A stretch of 6,060 bases of DNA from Victivallales bacterium. GTDB taxonomy: Bacteria; Verrucomicrobiota; Lentisphaeria; Oligosphaerales; Oligosphaeraceae. Positions within the stretch are counted from its first letter, which is position 1. The number at the start of each line of letters is the position of its first letter. The stretch is taken from NCBI GenBank assembly GCA_017458805.1, contig JAFTAC010000288.1:1-6060 (forward strand). The letters are read 5' to 3'. A program made the translations under genes and the position numbers. The notes beneath the pieces were generated by a model that had not been told where the DNA came from, did not search any database, and worked only from the letters and a program-made list of their open reading frames with translations. This document shows positions 1 through 6,060 of the stretch, in pieces.

Positions 1-2
1 CC

Positions 3-3000
3 TCCAAAGCAACCCAGTTAACAGCTTCCGACGGCACCGCCCTACCCTTATGGCTGGTTGACTTGTCCCCTACTGGCTACATCATAATGGGAGCGGATGA
101 CACCTTGCCCCCAGTCGTCGCCTTCAACGCCAACACCCCCTATTCCAATACGACTCCGCCACTCCCTGATATGCTGTCACGCCAGGGCAAGATTTTTCAG
201 GCGGCATTGAACACGCCTCAAACCAGAGGCAACAATATTTCCACAGTCAACCAATCCCGCTGGCAGGCACTTCTTCAACCAACACGCGCAGATTCCATTA
301 CCCCAGCCGTCATCATCCGACAGCCAATGCTCTCTACAACATGGAATCAAGACTACCCATACAACCTGCTAGCACCTCGCAGTCCCGACGGGAACCCAGC
401 GTGGGCAGGCTGCGTCCCTGTGGCAATGGCACAGCTTCTGAAATACCACGAATGGCCACCCGCAGGAACCGAAATCGTTTCATCCACAGATACGGACGGC
501 GATGTGACGGCTTCGCTACAAGCGGACTTGTCAGTGCCCTACGAATGGGAGTTGATGCTTGATAACTATGATGGTAAGGAAACAGCTTTGGAAGCGTTGC
601 CTTTGGCACGTCTATTATTGGAAGCAGGTATACTTCTTAAGGCTAACTACGGCCTAGAAGGCACTTCTGCTAAATCATCACGCATTCAATCTTTACTAAT
701 CCAGCATTTAAGATATTCTTCTACATCTTCTGATGATAATACGCCACTCTACGAACGCATTTATCAGGAAATGTTTGAAGGCCATCCAGCTATCGTTAGT
801 TACGGTGGACACGCATTTGTTGCGGATGGACTAGGATTGTCCCTGGGGCTGGATTACTACCACTTCAACTATGGGTGGGGCGGACATGCCAATGGCTGGT
901 ATCTATTAACGGATGGCTACAATTCTACAGTCATAATTGGAGCCACCACCAACATCCAGCCTGCGCCAATCCCTGTATTTCGCCCCATGTCTGTCGAACA
1001 GCCTTCCAGCTTCACGCTTTCGTGGGACTTCCCGAAGCGTTTGACAGCGGAGGCATTCCGCCTTACCATCACTCCTGAAGACAATGATGACATGCCTATC
1101 AGCACCACCATCTACGGGAAAGAACGCAGCTGCACCGTGACGAACCAATACGGCACCAACACCTACACGCTGCAGGCAATGGTGAATGGCATTTGGCAGG
1201 ATGCCTCTGAGGGAGTCACCATCACGGTCAAAAACAACCCCATCCCCATGCCAACCCTCACTCTTCAGAGTGAACTGTCATGCCTTGCTGGAGGGCTGGC
1301 GACAACCACGATTTCCTCAAACAACACCTTGGCAAATGTGTCTGTCATCAGCAGCCACCCCGACATTCTGCCTGACAGCGATATCGTTGTCTCGGGAAGC
1401 GGCAAATCACGCACCGTCAAGTTATTGCCTGCTTCTGCTTCCCAAGGCAATCTGCTCCTCTACGTGACAGCCCGTGACCTGGCGGGAAACACAGTCCGTA
1501 AAACCATCCTCCTCCATGTATTGAAGAATAATTCTGTAACGCGCTGGCATACCTCCCTTGCCCAGGCAGCCGCAGAAGCAAGGCAAAACCGCAAGCTCAT
1601 TCTTCTGGTGACGGGAGACAACGGCAGTGCCACCGGCCATTTCAGGAATACCATTTGCGCCACAGGCGAAATCAAGGCCGAGCTACTTGAAAACTACACC
1701 CTATGGTATTGCAATTATAATACATCGAACGAGCACAACGTCTTTACCAAAGGCCTTGGAAGCGATTTTCCATTGAACGCCATCATAGCCCCTGACGACT
1801 TGACTAGACGTCTGCGCGGCCACGGCGGCTCCATGACCGTCGAGGAGACAAGGCTGTTTCTGGACAAGAACGCCGTCTATTTCAATCTGGATTCATCTTT
1901 GACATACGAGCGCGGTCGCTCTTATCCATTGGAGGTCTCCCATCTCGACCGCAATGCCGTCATCCATTACCGCCTGGACACTCTTGCGCCGACAGGGGCC
2001 GACCCCGCCGTGGAAGATGTCATGATGCTCACGGACACCGTAACCATCACCGCACGGGCGTTCAAAAACGGCCTCCCCGTCAGCAATGAAATCTCGAAAA
2101 CCTATTCCTTCTCCGGCTGGAACACCTCCCTTGCCAATGCGGTTGCTGAAGCAAGGAAGAATCGCAAGCTCATTCTCCTGGTCGCGGGAAATGAAGATGA
2201 CGCCACCAGCCATTTCAAGAACACCATTTGCGAAAACAGTGCCATTAAGGCATTGCTGCAAGAGAGCTACACCCTCTGGCACTGCAACTATCATGCTTCG
2301 AATGAACACGCTGCCTTTACACAAGGGCTTGGAAACGACTTTCCCCTAAACGCCATCATCGCCCCCAATGACTTGACCAGGCGCCTGCGCGGTCACGGCG
2401 GCCCCATGTCCATCGAGGAGACATGCCGTTTTCTGGACAGGAACTCCCTCTATTTCAACCTGCCCCCTTCCGGGGCGTTCGAACGGGGCAACTCCTATCC
2501 GCTGGAGCTTTCCTTCCTTGACAGCAACGTCGCCATCCACTACCGCCTCGACGCGACAACGCCGACAATCTCCGATGCCATTGCAGACGACCTCATCATG
2601 CTCACGGACACGACAACCGTCACCGCGCGGGCGTTCAGGAATGGCTCCCCTGTCACCGAAGCACTCTCTCAAACCTACACTTTCACGGGCTGGAATGCCT
2701 CCCTTGACAACGCGGTCGCCGAAGCCAGGAAAAACAACAGGCTTATTCTCCTTGTCACGGGGAATGAAGACAATGCCACCGACTATTTCAAGAACACCGT
2801 CTGCAAAGCAGACGCGGTCAAGGAACAGCTTCTCGAGAACTACACCCTCTGGTACTGCAATTATTATGCATCCGACGAACACGGCGTCTTTACCCAGGGG
2901 CTGGGGGACAGTTTCCCCCTGAATGCCATCGTCGCCCCCGATGATTTGACCAGACGCCTGCGCGGCCACGGCGGCCCTATGACCATCGAGGAGACAAGAC

Positions 3001-4337
3001 TGTTTCTGGACAAGCATTCCATCTATTTCAACCTTGCCCCCGCCATGACCTTTGAACGCGGCAAATCCTACCCGCTGGAGCTTTCCCACCTTGACCGCGA
3101 CGTCATCATCCACTACCGCCTCGACGCCACGACTCCGACTGTCGCAGACCCTGTTGCAGACGGCGTCATCACGCTAACGGACACAGCAACGATTGCTGCC
3201 CGCGCATTCAGAAATGGCTTCCCCGTCACCGATGAGCTCGTCAAGACATATACGTTCACCGGCAGAATACCGCCTCCACTCCTTGACAAACTCCCCATGG
3301 ACTTTTTTGTCGGCAGCTGCACACTTAAGGCGACTTGCAGCACCCCCGGGGCAGTAATCCGCTACACGACTGACCCAAACGACTACCCAACGGATTCAAG
3401 TCCTGTTTTCCCCGAGGCAGGGCTGTCATTCACCAGTCATGCCTTTGTACGGGTTTGCGCCTTCAAGGAGGGGATTATTCAGTCGGAATACGTCACCAGC
3501 GAGCTTTTCCCCGCTTTTGCACTCGACGACTCCAGCGTCATTGCCCCTGAAAGCGAAATCACGTTTTTCACGACCGACAACGCCTGGTTCTTGCAGACGG
3601 ACACCTTCCGCTCCGCCCCAGGCGCAATGCAATCCGCTAAAATCAGAGACAATAAGTCCACCGCCTTAATCGCCAAGGTCATTGGCGAAGGCAGCCTGTC
3701 GTTTGCTTGGAAGGCCTCCTCTGAAGAGGTCTTCGACAAGCTTGCCTTCTACATCGACGGAGAACTGCAGGGCGGCATATCCGGCAACTCCGACTGGCTT
3801 AATATGGAACTCGACGTCACGGGCGACGGCGAGCATCTTCTGACCTGGATTTTCTCCAAGGATTTCTCCGGTTCTGAATTCCAGGACTGCGCATGGGTCG
3901 ATGACATCGTGTGGACAAAAGGCCGCAGGACGAAGATGACGCTCCCCCTTTCCCCCGGCTGGAACCTCGTCGGCATCCCTTTCAGGCTGAATGAGTCAAG
4001 CAATAGGCTCCTGCAGAGTTTGCACCCTTATGGATACGCCCCCGTATCGCGTTCCTACCAACGCATTCAGGACTATGCGCCTGGAAGCGCCGTCTGGGTA
4101 TTTGCGGAGACAGAAGCAAGCCTGACGCTCACAGGCTTTATACAGGATTTCCAAGGCCAGGACCTGCATAAGGGATGGAACCTCTTCACACCTGTACAAC
4201 CTTCCACCGCCTCCGAGCCGTCGGGAATCCACCACGACTCCATCTGGATATGGAGCCCAACCGGCTACAGTCTGCTCCCCAAAAGGCAGAAACTCCTTCC
4301 GGGAACTGCCTATTGGCTTTTCTCCGAGACGGAATAG
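3..4337 (+). CDS. Secreted C10 (streptopain-like) cysteine peptidase with three thioredoxin-like/chitobiase-C-terminal-like modules, 5' end missing
   Basis: The frame is open from base 3, so the gene starts left of the window. The TTG at 63 is only an internal codon; residue numbers below count from it. Residues before 1 to about 27 match the end of a C10 propeptide (ALPLWLVDL, GYIIMGADD, PPVVAF). The peptidase domain spans about 85-300: nucleophile C117 in AGCVPVAMAQ (codon 411-413), catalytic H250 in GGHAFVADG, then HFNYGWGGHANGWY, the usual family signature. Two Ig/FN3-like domains follow (about 303-390 and 392-488). Three 191-residue modules occupy 495-685, 686-876 and 877-1067. A fourth chitobiase-C-terminal-like domain (about 1068-1150) contains VIRYTTD. 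A jelly-roll-like domain (about 1152-1286) has FYIDGE and AWVDDIVW. Two GWNL modules end the protein (1292-1358, 1359-1424). Family knowledge says C10 enzymes are exported, autoprocessed proteases. Substrate and anchoring are unknown. The codons around 600-780 are distinctly AT-rich. The C10 call is strong; the accessory domain names are fold-level guesses. Confidence 0.93.
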   Translation, partial: SKATQLTASDGTALPLWLVDLSPTGYIIMGADDTLPPVVAFNANTPYSNTTPPLPDMLSRQGKIFQAALNTPQTRGNNISTVNQSRWQALLQPTRADSITPAVIIRQPMLSTTWNQDYPYNLLAPRSPDGNPAWAGCVPVAMAQLLKYHEWPPAGTEIVSSTDTDGDVTASLQADLSVPYEWELMLDNYDGKETALEALPLARLLLEAGILLKANYGLEGTSAKSSRIQSLLIQHLRYSSTSSDDNTPLYERIYQEMFEGHPAIVSYGGHAFVADGLGLSLGLDYYHFNYGWGGHANGWYLLTDGYNSTVIIGATTNIQPAPIPVFRPMSVEQPSSFTLSWDFPKRLTAEAFRLTITPEDNDDMPISTTIYGKERSCTVTNQYGTNTYTLQAMVNGIWQDASEGVTITVKNNPIPMPTLTLQSELSCLAGGLATTTISSNNTLANVSVISSHPDILPDSDIVVSGSGKSRTVKLLPASASQGNLLLYVTARDLAGNTVRKTILLHVLKNNSVTRWHTSLAQAAAEARQNRKLILLVTGDNGSATGHFRNTICATGEIKAELLENYTLWYCNYNTSNEHNVFTKGLGSDFPLNAIIAPDDLTRRLRGHGGSMTVEETRLFLDKNAVYFNLDSSLTYERGRSYPLEVSHLDRNAVIHYRLDTLAPTGADPAVEDVMMLTDTVTITARAFKNGLPVSNEISKTYSFSGWNTSLANAVAEARKNRKLILLVAGNEDDATSHFKNTICENSAIKALLQESYTLWHCNYHASNEHAAFTQGLGNDFPLNAIIAPNDLTRRLRGHGGPMSIEETCRFLDRNSLYFNLPPSGAFERGNSYPLELSFLDSNVAIHYRLDATTPTISDAIADDLIMLTDTTTVTARAFRNGSPVTEALSQTYTFTGWNASLDNAVAEARKNNRLILLVTGNEDNATDYFKNTVCKADAVKEQLLENYTLWYCNYYASDEHGVFTQGLGDSFPLNAIVAPDDLTRRLRGHGGPMTIEETRLFLDKHSIYFNLAPAMTFERGKSYPLELSHLDRDVIIHYRLDATTPTVADPVADGVITLTDTATIAARAFRNGFPVTDELVKTYTFTGRIPPPLLDKLPMDFFVGSCTLKATCSTPGAVIRYTTDPNDYPTDSSPVFPEAGLSFTSHAFVRVCAFKEGIIQSEYVTSELFPAFALDDSSVIAPESEITFFTTDNAWFLQTDTFRSAPGAMQSAKIRDNKSTALIAKVIGEGSLSFAWKASSEEVFDKLAFYIDGELQGGISGNSDWLNMELDVTGDGEHLLTWIFSKDFSGSEFQDCAWVDDIVWTKGRRTKMTLPLSPGWNLVGIPFRLNESSNRLLQSLHPYGYAPVSRSYQRIQDYAPGSAVWVFAETEASLTLTGFIQDFQGQDLHKGWNLFTPVQPSTASEPSGIHHDSIWIWSPTGYSLLPKRQKLLPGTAYWLFSETE
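1545..2117 (+). repeat. Tandem module 1 of 3 (191 codons) inside the C10 peptidase gene
   Basis: This unit encodes residues 495-685, starting WHTSLAQAAAEARQNRKLIL and ending YSFSG. The first ~110 residues look like a Thioredoxin_7/DUF255-type fold: an amphipathic helix, the strand KLILLV, then a helix and strand ending NYTLWYCNY. The sequence at the CxxC position is GDNGSATGHF, so the redox motif is absent. The last ~80 residues look like a chitobiase C-terminal Ig-like domain (VIHYRLD, TLAPT, TITARAFKNG). Cysteines lie at unit offsets 37 and 55. It is the most divergent of the three copies by eye, for example in GHGGSMTVEE where the other two have GHGGPM. Confidence 0.85.
2118..2690 (+). repeat. 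Tandem module 2 of 3 (191 codons) inside the C10 peptidase gene
   Basis: This unit encodes residues 686-876 (WNTSLANAV to TYTFTG) and aligns to module 3 without gaps. A hand count gives about 135 identical residues of 191 (roughly 71%). The strongest conservation is in FPLNAI-AP-DLTRRLRGHG and in the chitobiase-like half (IHYRLDATTPT, TARAFRNG). Cysteines recur at offsets 37 and 55. An extra cysteine, C788 in EETCRF, is unique to this copy and replaces an arginine found in the others. The CxxC site reads NEDDATSHF. Confidence 0.85.
2691..3263 (+). repeat. Tandem module 3 of 3 (191 codons) inside the C10 peptidase gene
   Basis: This unit encodes residues 877-1067 (WNASLDNAV to TYTFTG), has the same length as the other two and starts with no linker. 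The CxxC position reads NEDNATDYF, so it too lacks the redox pair, while C914 and C932 keep the conserved offsets 37 and 55. It is followed by a diverged chitobiase-like domain without a thioredoxin-like half, so the array may be the remnant of a longer series. At the DNA level the stretch around 2952-3032 closely resembles 1812-1892 of module 1. Confidence 0.85.
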
Positions 4338-4367
4338 GAGATTCTGCAGACACCCAAACCGCCTCCA

Positions 4368-4403
4368 TCCCCTGTCAATCATCGGGGGACTTCCGCCCTT
4401 TTT
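4368..4403 (+). terminator. Weak candidate terminator after the C10 peptidase gene
   Basis: A 5-bp arm TCCCC (4368-4372) pairs with GGGGA (4385-4389) and is extended inward by a T-G and a G-C pair around an 8-base loop. The nearest T-run (4399-4403) begins nine bases after the stem, which is too far for a classic intrinsic terminator. An alternative smaller hairpin, GGG (4384-4386) with CCC (4396-4398), sits directly before that T-run but contains a mismatch. A second run of eight T lies at 4415-4422. Termination somewhere in this stretch is plausible because a separate promoter follows, but the exact structure is uncertain. Confidence 0.35.
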
Positions 4404-4434
4404 CGTGCGATTCCTTTTTTTTAGACCAGCCTAT

Positions 4435-4464
4435 TTGACAAATCGAAAATACGCATCATATTAT
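4435..4464 (+). promoter_or_regulatory. Sigma70-type promoter for tRNA-His
   Basis: A perfect -35 hexamer TTGACA (4435-4440) is followed after 18 bases by TATTAT (4459-4464), which matches the -10 consensus at five of six positions. Transcription would begin near 4471, about 15 bases before the mature tRNA 5' end, a normal leader length for RNase P processing. The surrounding sequence is AT-rich. The placement immediately upstream of a tRNA supports the call. Confidence 0.7.
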
Positions 4465-4485
4465 TATTGCCAAGCGATTTTAAAT

Positions 4486-4563
4486 GGTGCAAGTAGCTCA
4501 GTTGGCTAGAGCGTCTGGTTGTGGCCCAGAAGGTCGTGGGTTCGAGCCCCATCTAGCACCCCA
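4486..4563 (+). tRNA. tRNA-His (anticodon GTG)
   Basis: A complete cloverleaf is visible. The acceptor 5' strand GGTGCAAG includes the extra G-1, which pairs with C73 as is diagnostic of tRNA-His. The D arm is GCTC/GAGC with loop AGTTGGCTA. The anticodon stem TCTGG/CCAGA encloses TTGTGGC with anticodon GTG at 4521-4523. The variable region is AGGTC, and the T arm GTGGG/CCCAT has loop TTCGAGC. CCA is encoded at 4561-4563. One acceptor pair, A5 opposite A68, is a mismatch. The gene decodes CAC/CAU and has its own promoter and terminator. Confidence 0.98.
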
Positions 4564-4571
4564 CTTTTAAG

Positions 4572-4601
4572 CCCTTAATTCTAACGAGTTAAGGGTTTTT
4601 T
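4572..4601 (+). terminator. Rho-independent terminator of tRNA-His
   Basis: CCCTTAATTC (4572-4581) pairs with GAGTTAAGGG (4586-4595) to give a 10-bp stem with one T-G wobble and the tetraloop TAAC. It is followed directly by six T (4596-4601). It lies eight bases after the tRNA CCA end. There is no matching A-run on the left side, so it acts in the plus direction only. It should largely insulate the downstream sialidase-like gene from the tRNA promoter. Confidence 0.9.
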
Positions 4602-4635
4602 CATTGTCTGAAATACATAACGGATGACGTTAAAC

Positions 4636-4640
4636 AGGAG
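4636..4640 (+). promoter_or_regulatory. Shine-Dalgarno that fixes the start of the sialidase-like gene
   Basis: AGGAG ends seven bases before the ATG at 4648. An in-frame ATG at 4624 would add eight residues (MTLNRSPD), but it lacks a purine-rich site at a suitable distance and would place this ribosome-binding site inside the coding region. The start at 4648 is therefore preferred. Only 46 bases separate the tRNA terminator from this ATG, and no strong promoter is visible in them. Confidence 0.8.
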
Positions 4641-4647
4641 CCCAGAC

Positions 4648-5781
4648 ATGCCAATCCACGGCAACATTATCCAGTATGACGAAAAGCAGCATGGCCTTGC
4701 CATGCGCCTTTGGCAAGGCTGCCCGACAATCGCCGTCACGCGAGGCGGCAGACTGTTTGCAGGCTGGTATTCCGGAGGTTCGCGCGAACCCTCCGTCATG
4801 AACTATAACCTGCTGGTGGAGAGCCGTGATGGCGGCCTCACCTGGAGCAAGCCGCTGTTCATCATCGAGGGGCTTCCCCAGAAGAACATCCAGGTCCTGG
4901 ACATCCAGCTGTGGATGGATCCATTGGAGCGCCTCTGGGTCTGCTGGGTCCAGCGCGACTGGACAATCCGCCTTGACAAGCCCGGCCATCTAAGCACCTG
5001 GGCAGTCCTTTGCGGGAGTCCCGATGCAGAGAAGCTCGCCTTCTCCGAACCTGTTTACCTGGCGGATGGCTTTCTGCGCTGCCAGCCAACGGCGCTCTCC
5101 GACGGACGCTGGCTCTTCTGCGCCTACAACTGGCTACATGATTCATACGCCTACTATGAGACCTCCGATGAAGGCAGAAGCTTTCAGACGTGCAAAGCTG
5201 GCAAGCGCCTTGGCAAACCGAATTTTGATGAGAGCATGATACTTGAAAGGCGCGATGGCAGCCTGTGGATGCTCGCGCGCACGGTTGGCATTGGCCAGCT
5301 TGCGGAGAGCATCTCCGCCGATGGCGGCCGCACCTGGTCGGGAGCATTTGCCACCACCATCCCGACACCCTCGACACGATTCTTCCTCAAGCGGCTGAAA
5401 TCAGGGCGTGTGCTTCTCGTGAACAACCACTCCAGCACTGTGCGGAACTGCATGACGGCCTTCCTGTCCGAGGACGATGGCAGGACCTGGCCCCATTCCT
5501 TGCTGCTTGACCCCCGTGAAACCTCCTACCCTGACGTTGCCGAAGATGCCAACGGCGCCTTGTACATAGTGTGGGACCGCGGTCGCACCACCTTCAAGGA
5601 AATCCTCATTGCGCGCATCTCCGAGGAGGACATCCTGGCCGGCAGACTCGTTGACTACGCCTCCTATCAGGGGCACCTGATTGCCAAGGCACCCACGCCG
5701 CACATCAATCCCGAAGCCGAGGAGATCAAGGCCCGCGACAAGCTATGGCTTGACGAAATCCAAAAAACGGCCTATCCCTAG
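4648..5781 (+). CDS. Sialidase-like BNR/Asp-box glycosidase, probably cytoplasmic
   Basis: The 377-residue product looks like a single six-bladed beta-propeller of the BNR_2/sialidase superfamily. Four Asp-boxes (S-x-D-x-G-x-T-W) are visible: SRDGGLTW (59-66), SDEGRSF (173-179), SADGGRTW (223-230) and SEDDGRTW (274-281). Other family-type blocks are CPTIAVTRGGRLFAGW (25-40), QPTALSDGRW (146-155), DESMILERRDGSLW (194-207), ETSYPDVAED (291-300) and EILIARISEEDILAG (318-332). The N-terminus (MPIHGNIIQY) has no signal peptide or lipobox and there is no membrane segment, so an intracellular enzyme acting on imported sugars is inferred. The classic FRIP motif of GH33 sialidases is not seen, so true sialidase activity is unproven. 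Other glycosidase or lyase activities on this fold are equally possible. It follows the tRNA terminator and has no partner gene in view. Confidence 0.9.
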   Translation: MPIHGNIIQYDEKQHGLAMRLWQGCPTIAVTRGGRLFAGWYSGGSREPSVMNYNLLVESRDGGLTWSKPLFIIEGLPQKNIQVLDIQLWMDPLERLWVCWVQRDWTIRLDKPGHLSTWAVLCGSPDAEKLAFSEPVYLADGFLRCQPTALSDGRWLFCAYNWLHDSYAYYETSDEGRSFQTCKAGKRLGKPNFDESMILERRDGSLWMLARTVGIGQLAESISADGGRTWSGAFATTIPTPSTRFFLKRLKSGRVLLVNNHSSTVRNCMTAFLSEDDGRTWPHSLLLDPRETSYPDVAEDANGALYIVWDRGRTTFKEILIARISEEDILAGRLVDYASYQGHLIAKAPTPHINPEAEEIKARDKLWLDEIQKTAYP

Positions 5782-5910
5782 TAGGCTGTAACATTTATCA
5801 TTTCGCATCTTTGGCAATAAACAGGCAACTGCGGCATGAAGGGAAAATCACGGGCGAAAATAGCGCCAGGGCTTGCACGATGAAAGGCAGCCATCATGAA
5901 ACCGGGCCTT

Positions 5911-5939
5911 TTGTCAATTTGTTTTGAATTGGATTTATT
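5911..5939 (+). promoter_or_regulatory. Low-confidence promoter-like pair
   Basis: TTGTCA (5911-5916) and TTTATT (5934-5939) lie 17 bases apart in an AT-rich patch, matching the -35 consensus at five of six and the -10 consensus at four of six positions. It would drive transcription rightward out of the window. Such matches are common by chance in AT-rich sequence and no gene start is visible to confirm it. Confidence 0.2.
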
Positions 5940-6030
5940 TGGGAATTAGTAACTATTCAGAAGGGGAAGCGGCGGCAAGAGTATAGCCGCGAGCGAAACC
6001 CACGGGCAGGCGATCCCCCCAGTTCCTTTG

Positions 6031-6060
6031 CGCCTTGCCGCGCAGCGGAGCGGCAAGGCG
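6031..6060. repeat. Perfect GC-rich inverted repeat at the window edge
   Basis: CGCCTTGCCGC (6031-6041) and GCGGCAAGGCG (6050-6060) are exact reverse complements of 11 bases around the 8-base spacer GCAGCGGA. The structure reaches the last base of the window, so the arms may be longer: base 6030 is G and would pair with a C at 6061. No T-run can be seen because the sequence ends. It could be a terminator stem, a palindromic dispersed repeat or part of a small mobile element. Confidence 0.7.

Larger units (their letters stand above)
5782..6060. other. Intergenic region without a convincing gene
   Basis: I see no gene with a start and ribosome-binding site here. The ATGs at 5880 and 5896 open frames of only 15 and 17 codons. 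No good intrinsic terminator for the sialidase-like gene is visible; the short GGCG/CGCC hairpin near 5853-5870 lacks a T-run. Composition changes sharply: about 5911-5957 is AT-rich, while about 5961-6060 is GC-rich. The right part is described separately as a likely repeat. Confidence 0.6.

Noticed and set aside
63..65. TTG as the start codon of the large gene
   Set aside because: The frame stays open to base 3, and the upstream residues (ALPLWLVD) continue the C10 propeptide motif, so this is an internal leucine codon.
2346..3113. Minus-strand 255-residue open frame opposite the modules
   Set aside because: It is antisense to a well-supported repetitive coding region. The translation is low-complexity, and a similar one arises opposite the neighbouring module, as expected for a shadow frame.
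1545..3263. CRISPR or mobile-element explanation for the repeats
   Set aside because: The repeats are 573 bp, in frame, without spacers and coding for folded modules, so they are protein-domain duplications.
4536..4563. tRNA-His 3' end as an integration (att) site
   Set aside because: No second copy of the tRNA 3' end and no integrase are visible, and the tRNA is followed directly by its own terminator.
4624..4647. Upstream ATG start for the sialidase-like gene
   Set aside because: It has no Shine-Dalgarno, whereas the ATG at 4648 has AGGAG seven bases upstream.
4862..5377. Minus-strand 171-residue open frame opposite the sialidase-like gene
   Set aside because: It is rich in Arg, Ser, Cys and Pro, typical of a shadow frame, and it lies opposite clear Asp-box coding sequence.
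5880..5949. Small ORFs of 15 and 17 codons starting at 5880 and 5896
   Set aside because: They lack a ribosome-binding site, are very short and show no recognisable content.

Overview
The window fits a Gram-negative-type bacterium of the Verrucomicrobiota/Lentisphaerota area, perhaps a gut or rumen Victivallis relative. This is inferred from the style of its proteins: a very large multidomain protein headed by a C10 (streptopain-like) peptidase, chitobiase-C-terminal-like Ig modules, GWNL-type C-terminal modules and an Asp-box (BNR) sialidase-like enzyme. No phylogenetic marker other than a tRNA is present, so this placement is tentative.

Positions 1-4337 hold the 3' part of one giant plus-strand gene whose start lies left of the window. 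In order, the protein has the end of a C10 propeptide, a C10 cysteine peptidase domain with Cys, His and the Trp/Gly-rich motif intact, two Ig/FN3-like domains, and three gapless tandem 191-residue modules. Each module is a thioredoxin-like half without CxxC plus a chitobiase-C-terminal-like half. A fourth lone chitobiase-like domain, a jelly-roll-like domain and a pair of GWNL modules follow. It is probably secreted or on the cell surface, but the signal peptide is outside the window.

Positions 4338-4647 are intergenic. They contain a weak terminator candidate for the large gene, a good sigma70-type promoter, tRNA-His (GTG) with encoded CCA, and a clear intrinsic terminator just after the tRNA. 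The tRNA is therefore its own transcription unit.

Positions 4648-5781 encode a 377-residue sialidase-like six-bladed propeller with four Asp-boxes, no signal peptide and a good Shine-Dalgarno. It is probably an intracellular glycosidase-like enzyme of unknown substrate. The two protein genes share a strand but are separated by the tRNA unit, so they are not an obvious operon. A broad link to host or mucin glycoprotein breakdown (outer protease, inner sugar enzyme) is possible but speculative.

Positions 5782-6060 contain no convincing gene. An AT-rich stretch passes abruptly into a GC-rich segment ending in a perfect 11-bp inverted repeat at the window edge, which looks like the beginning of a dispersed intergenic repeat.
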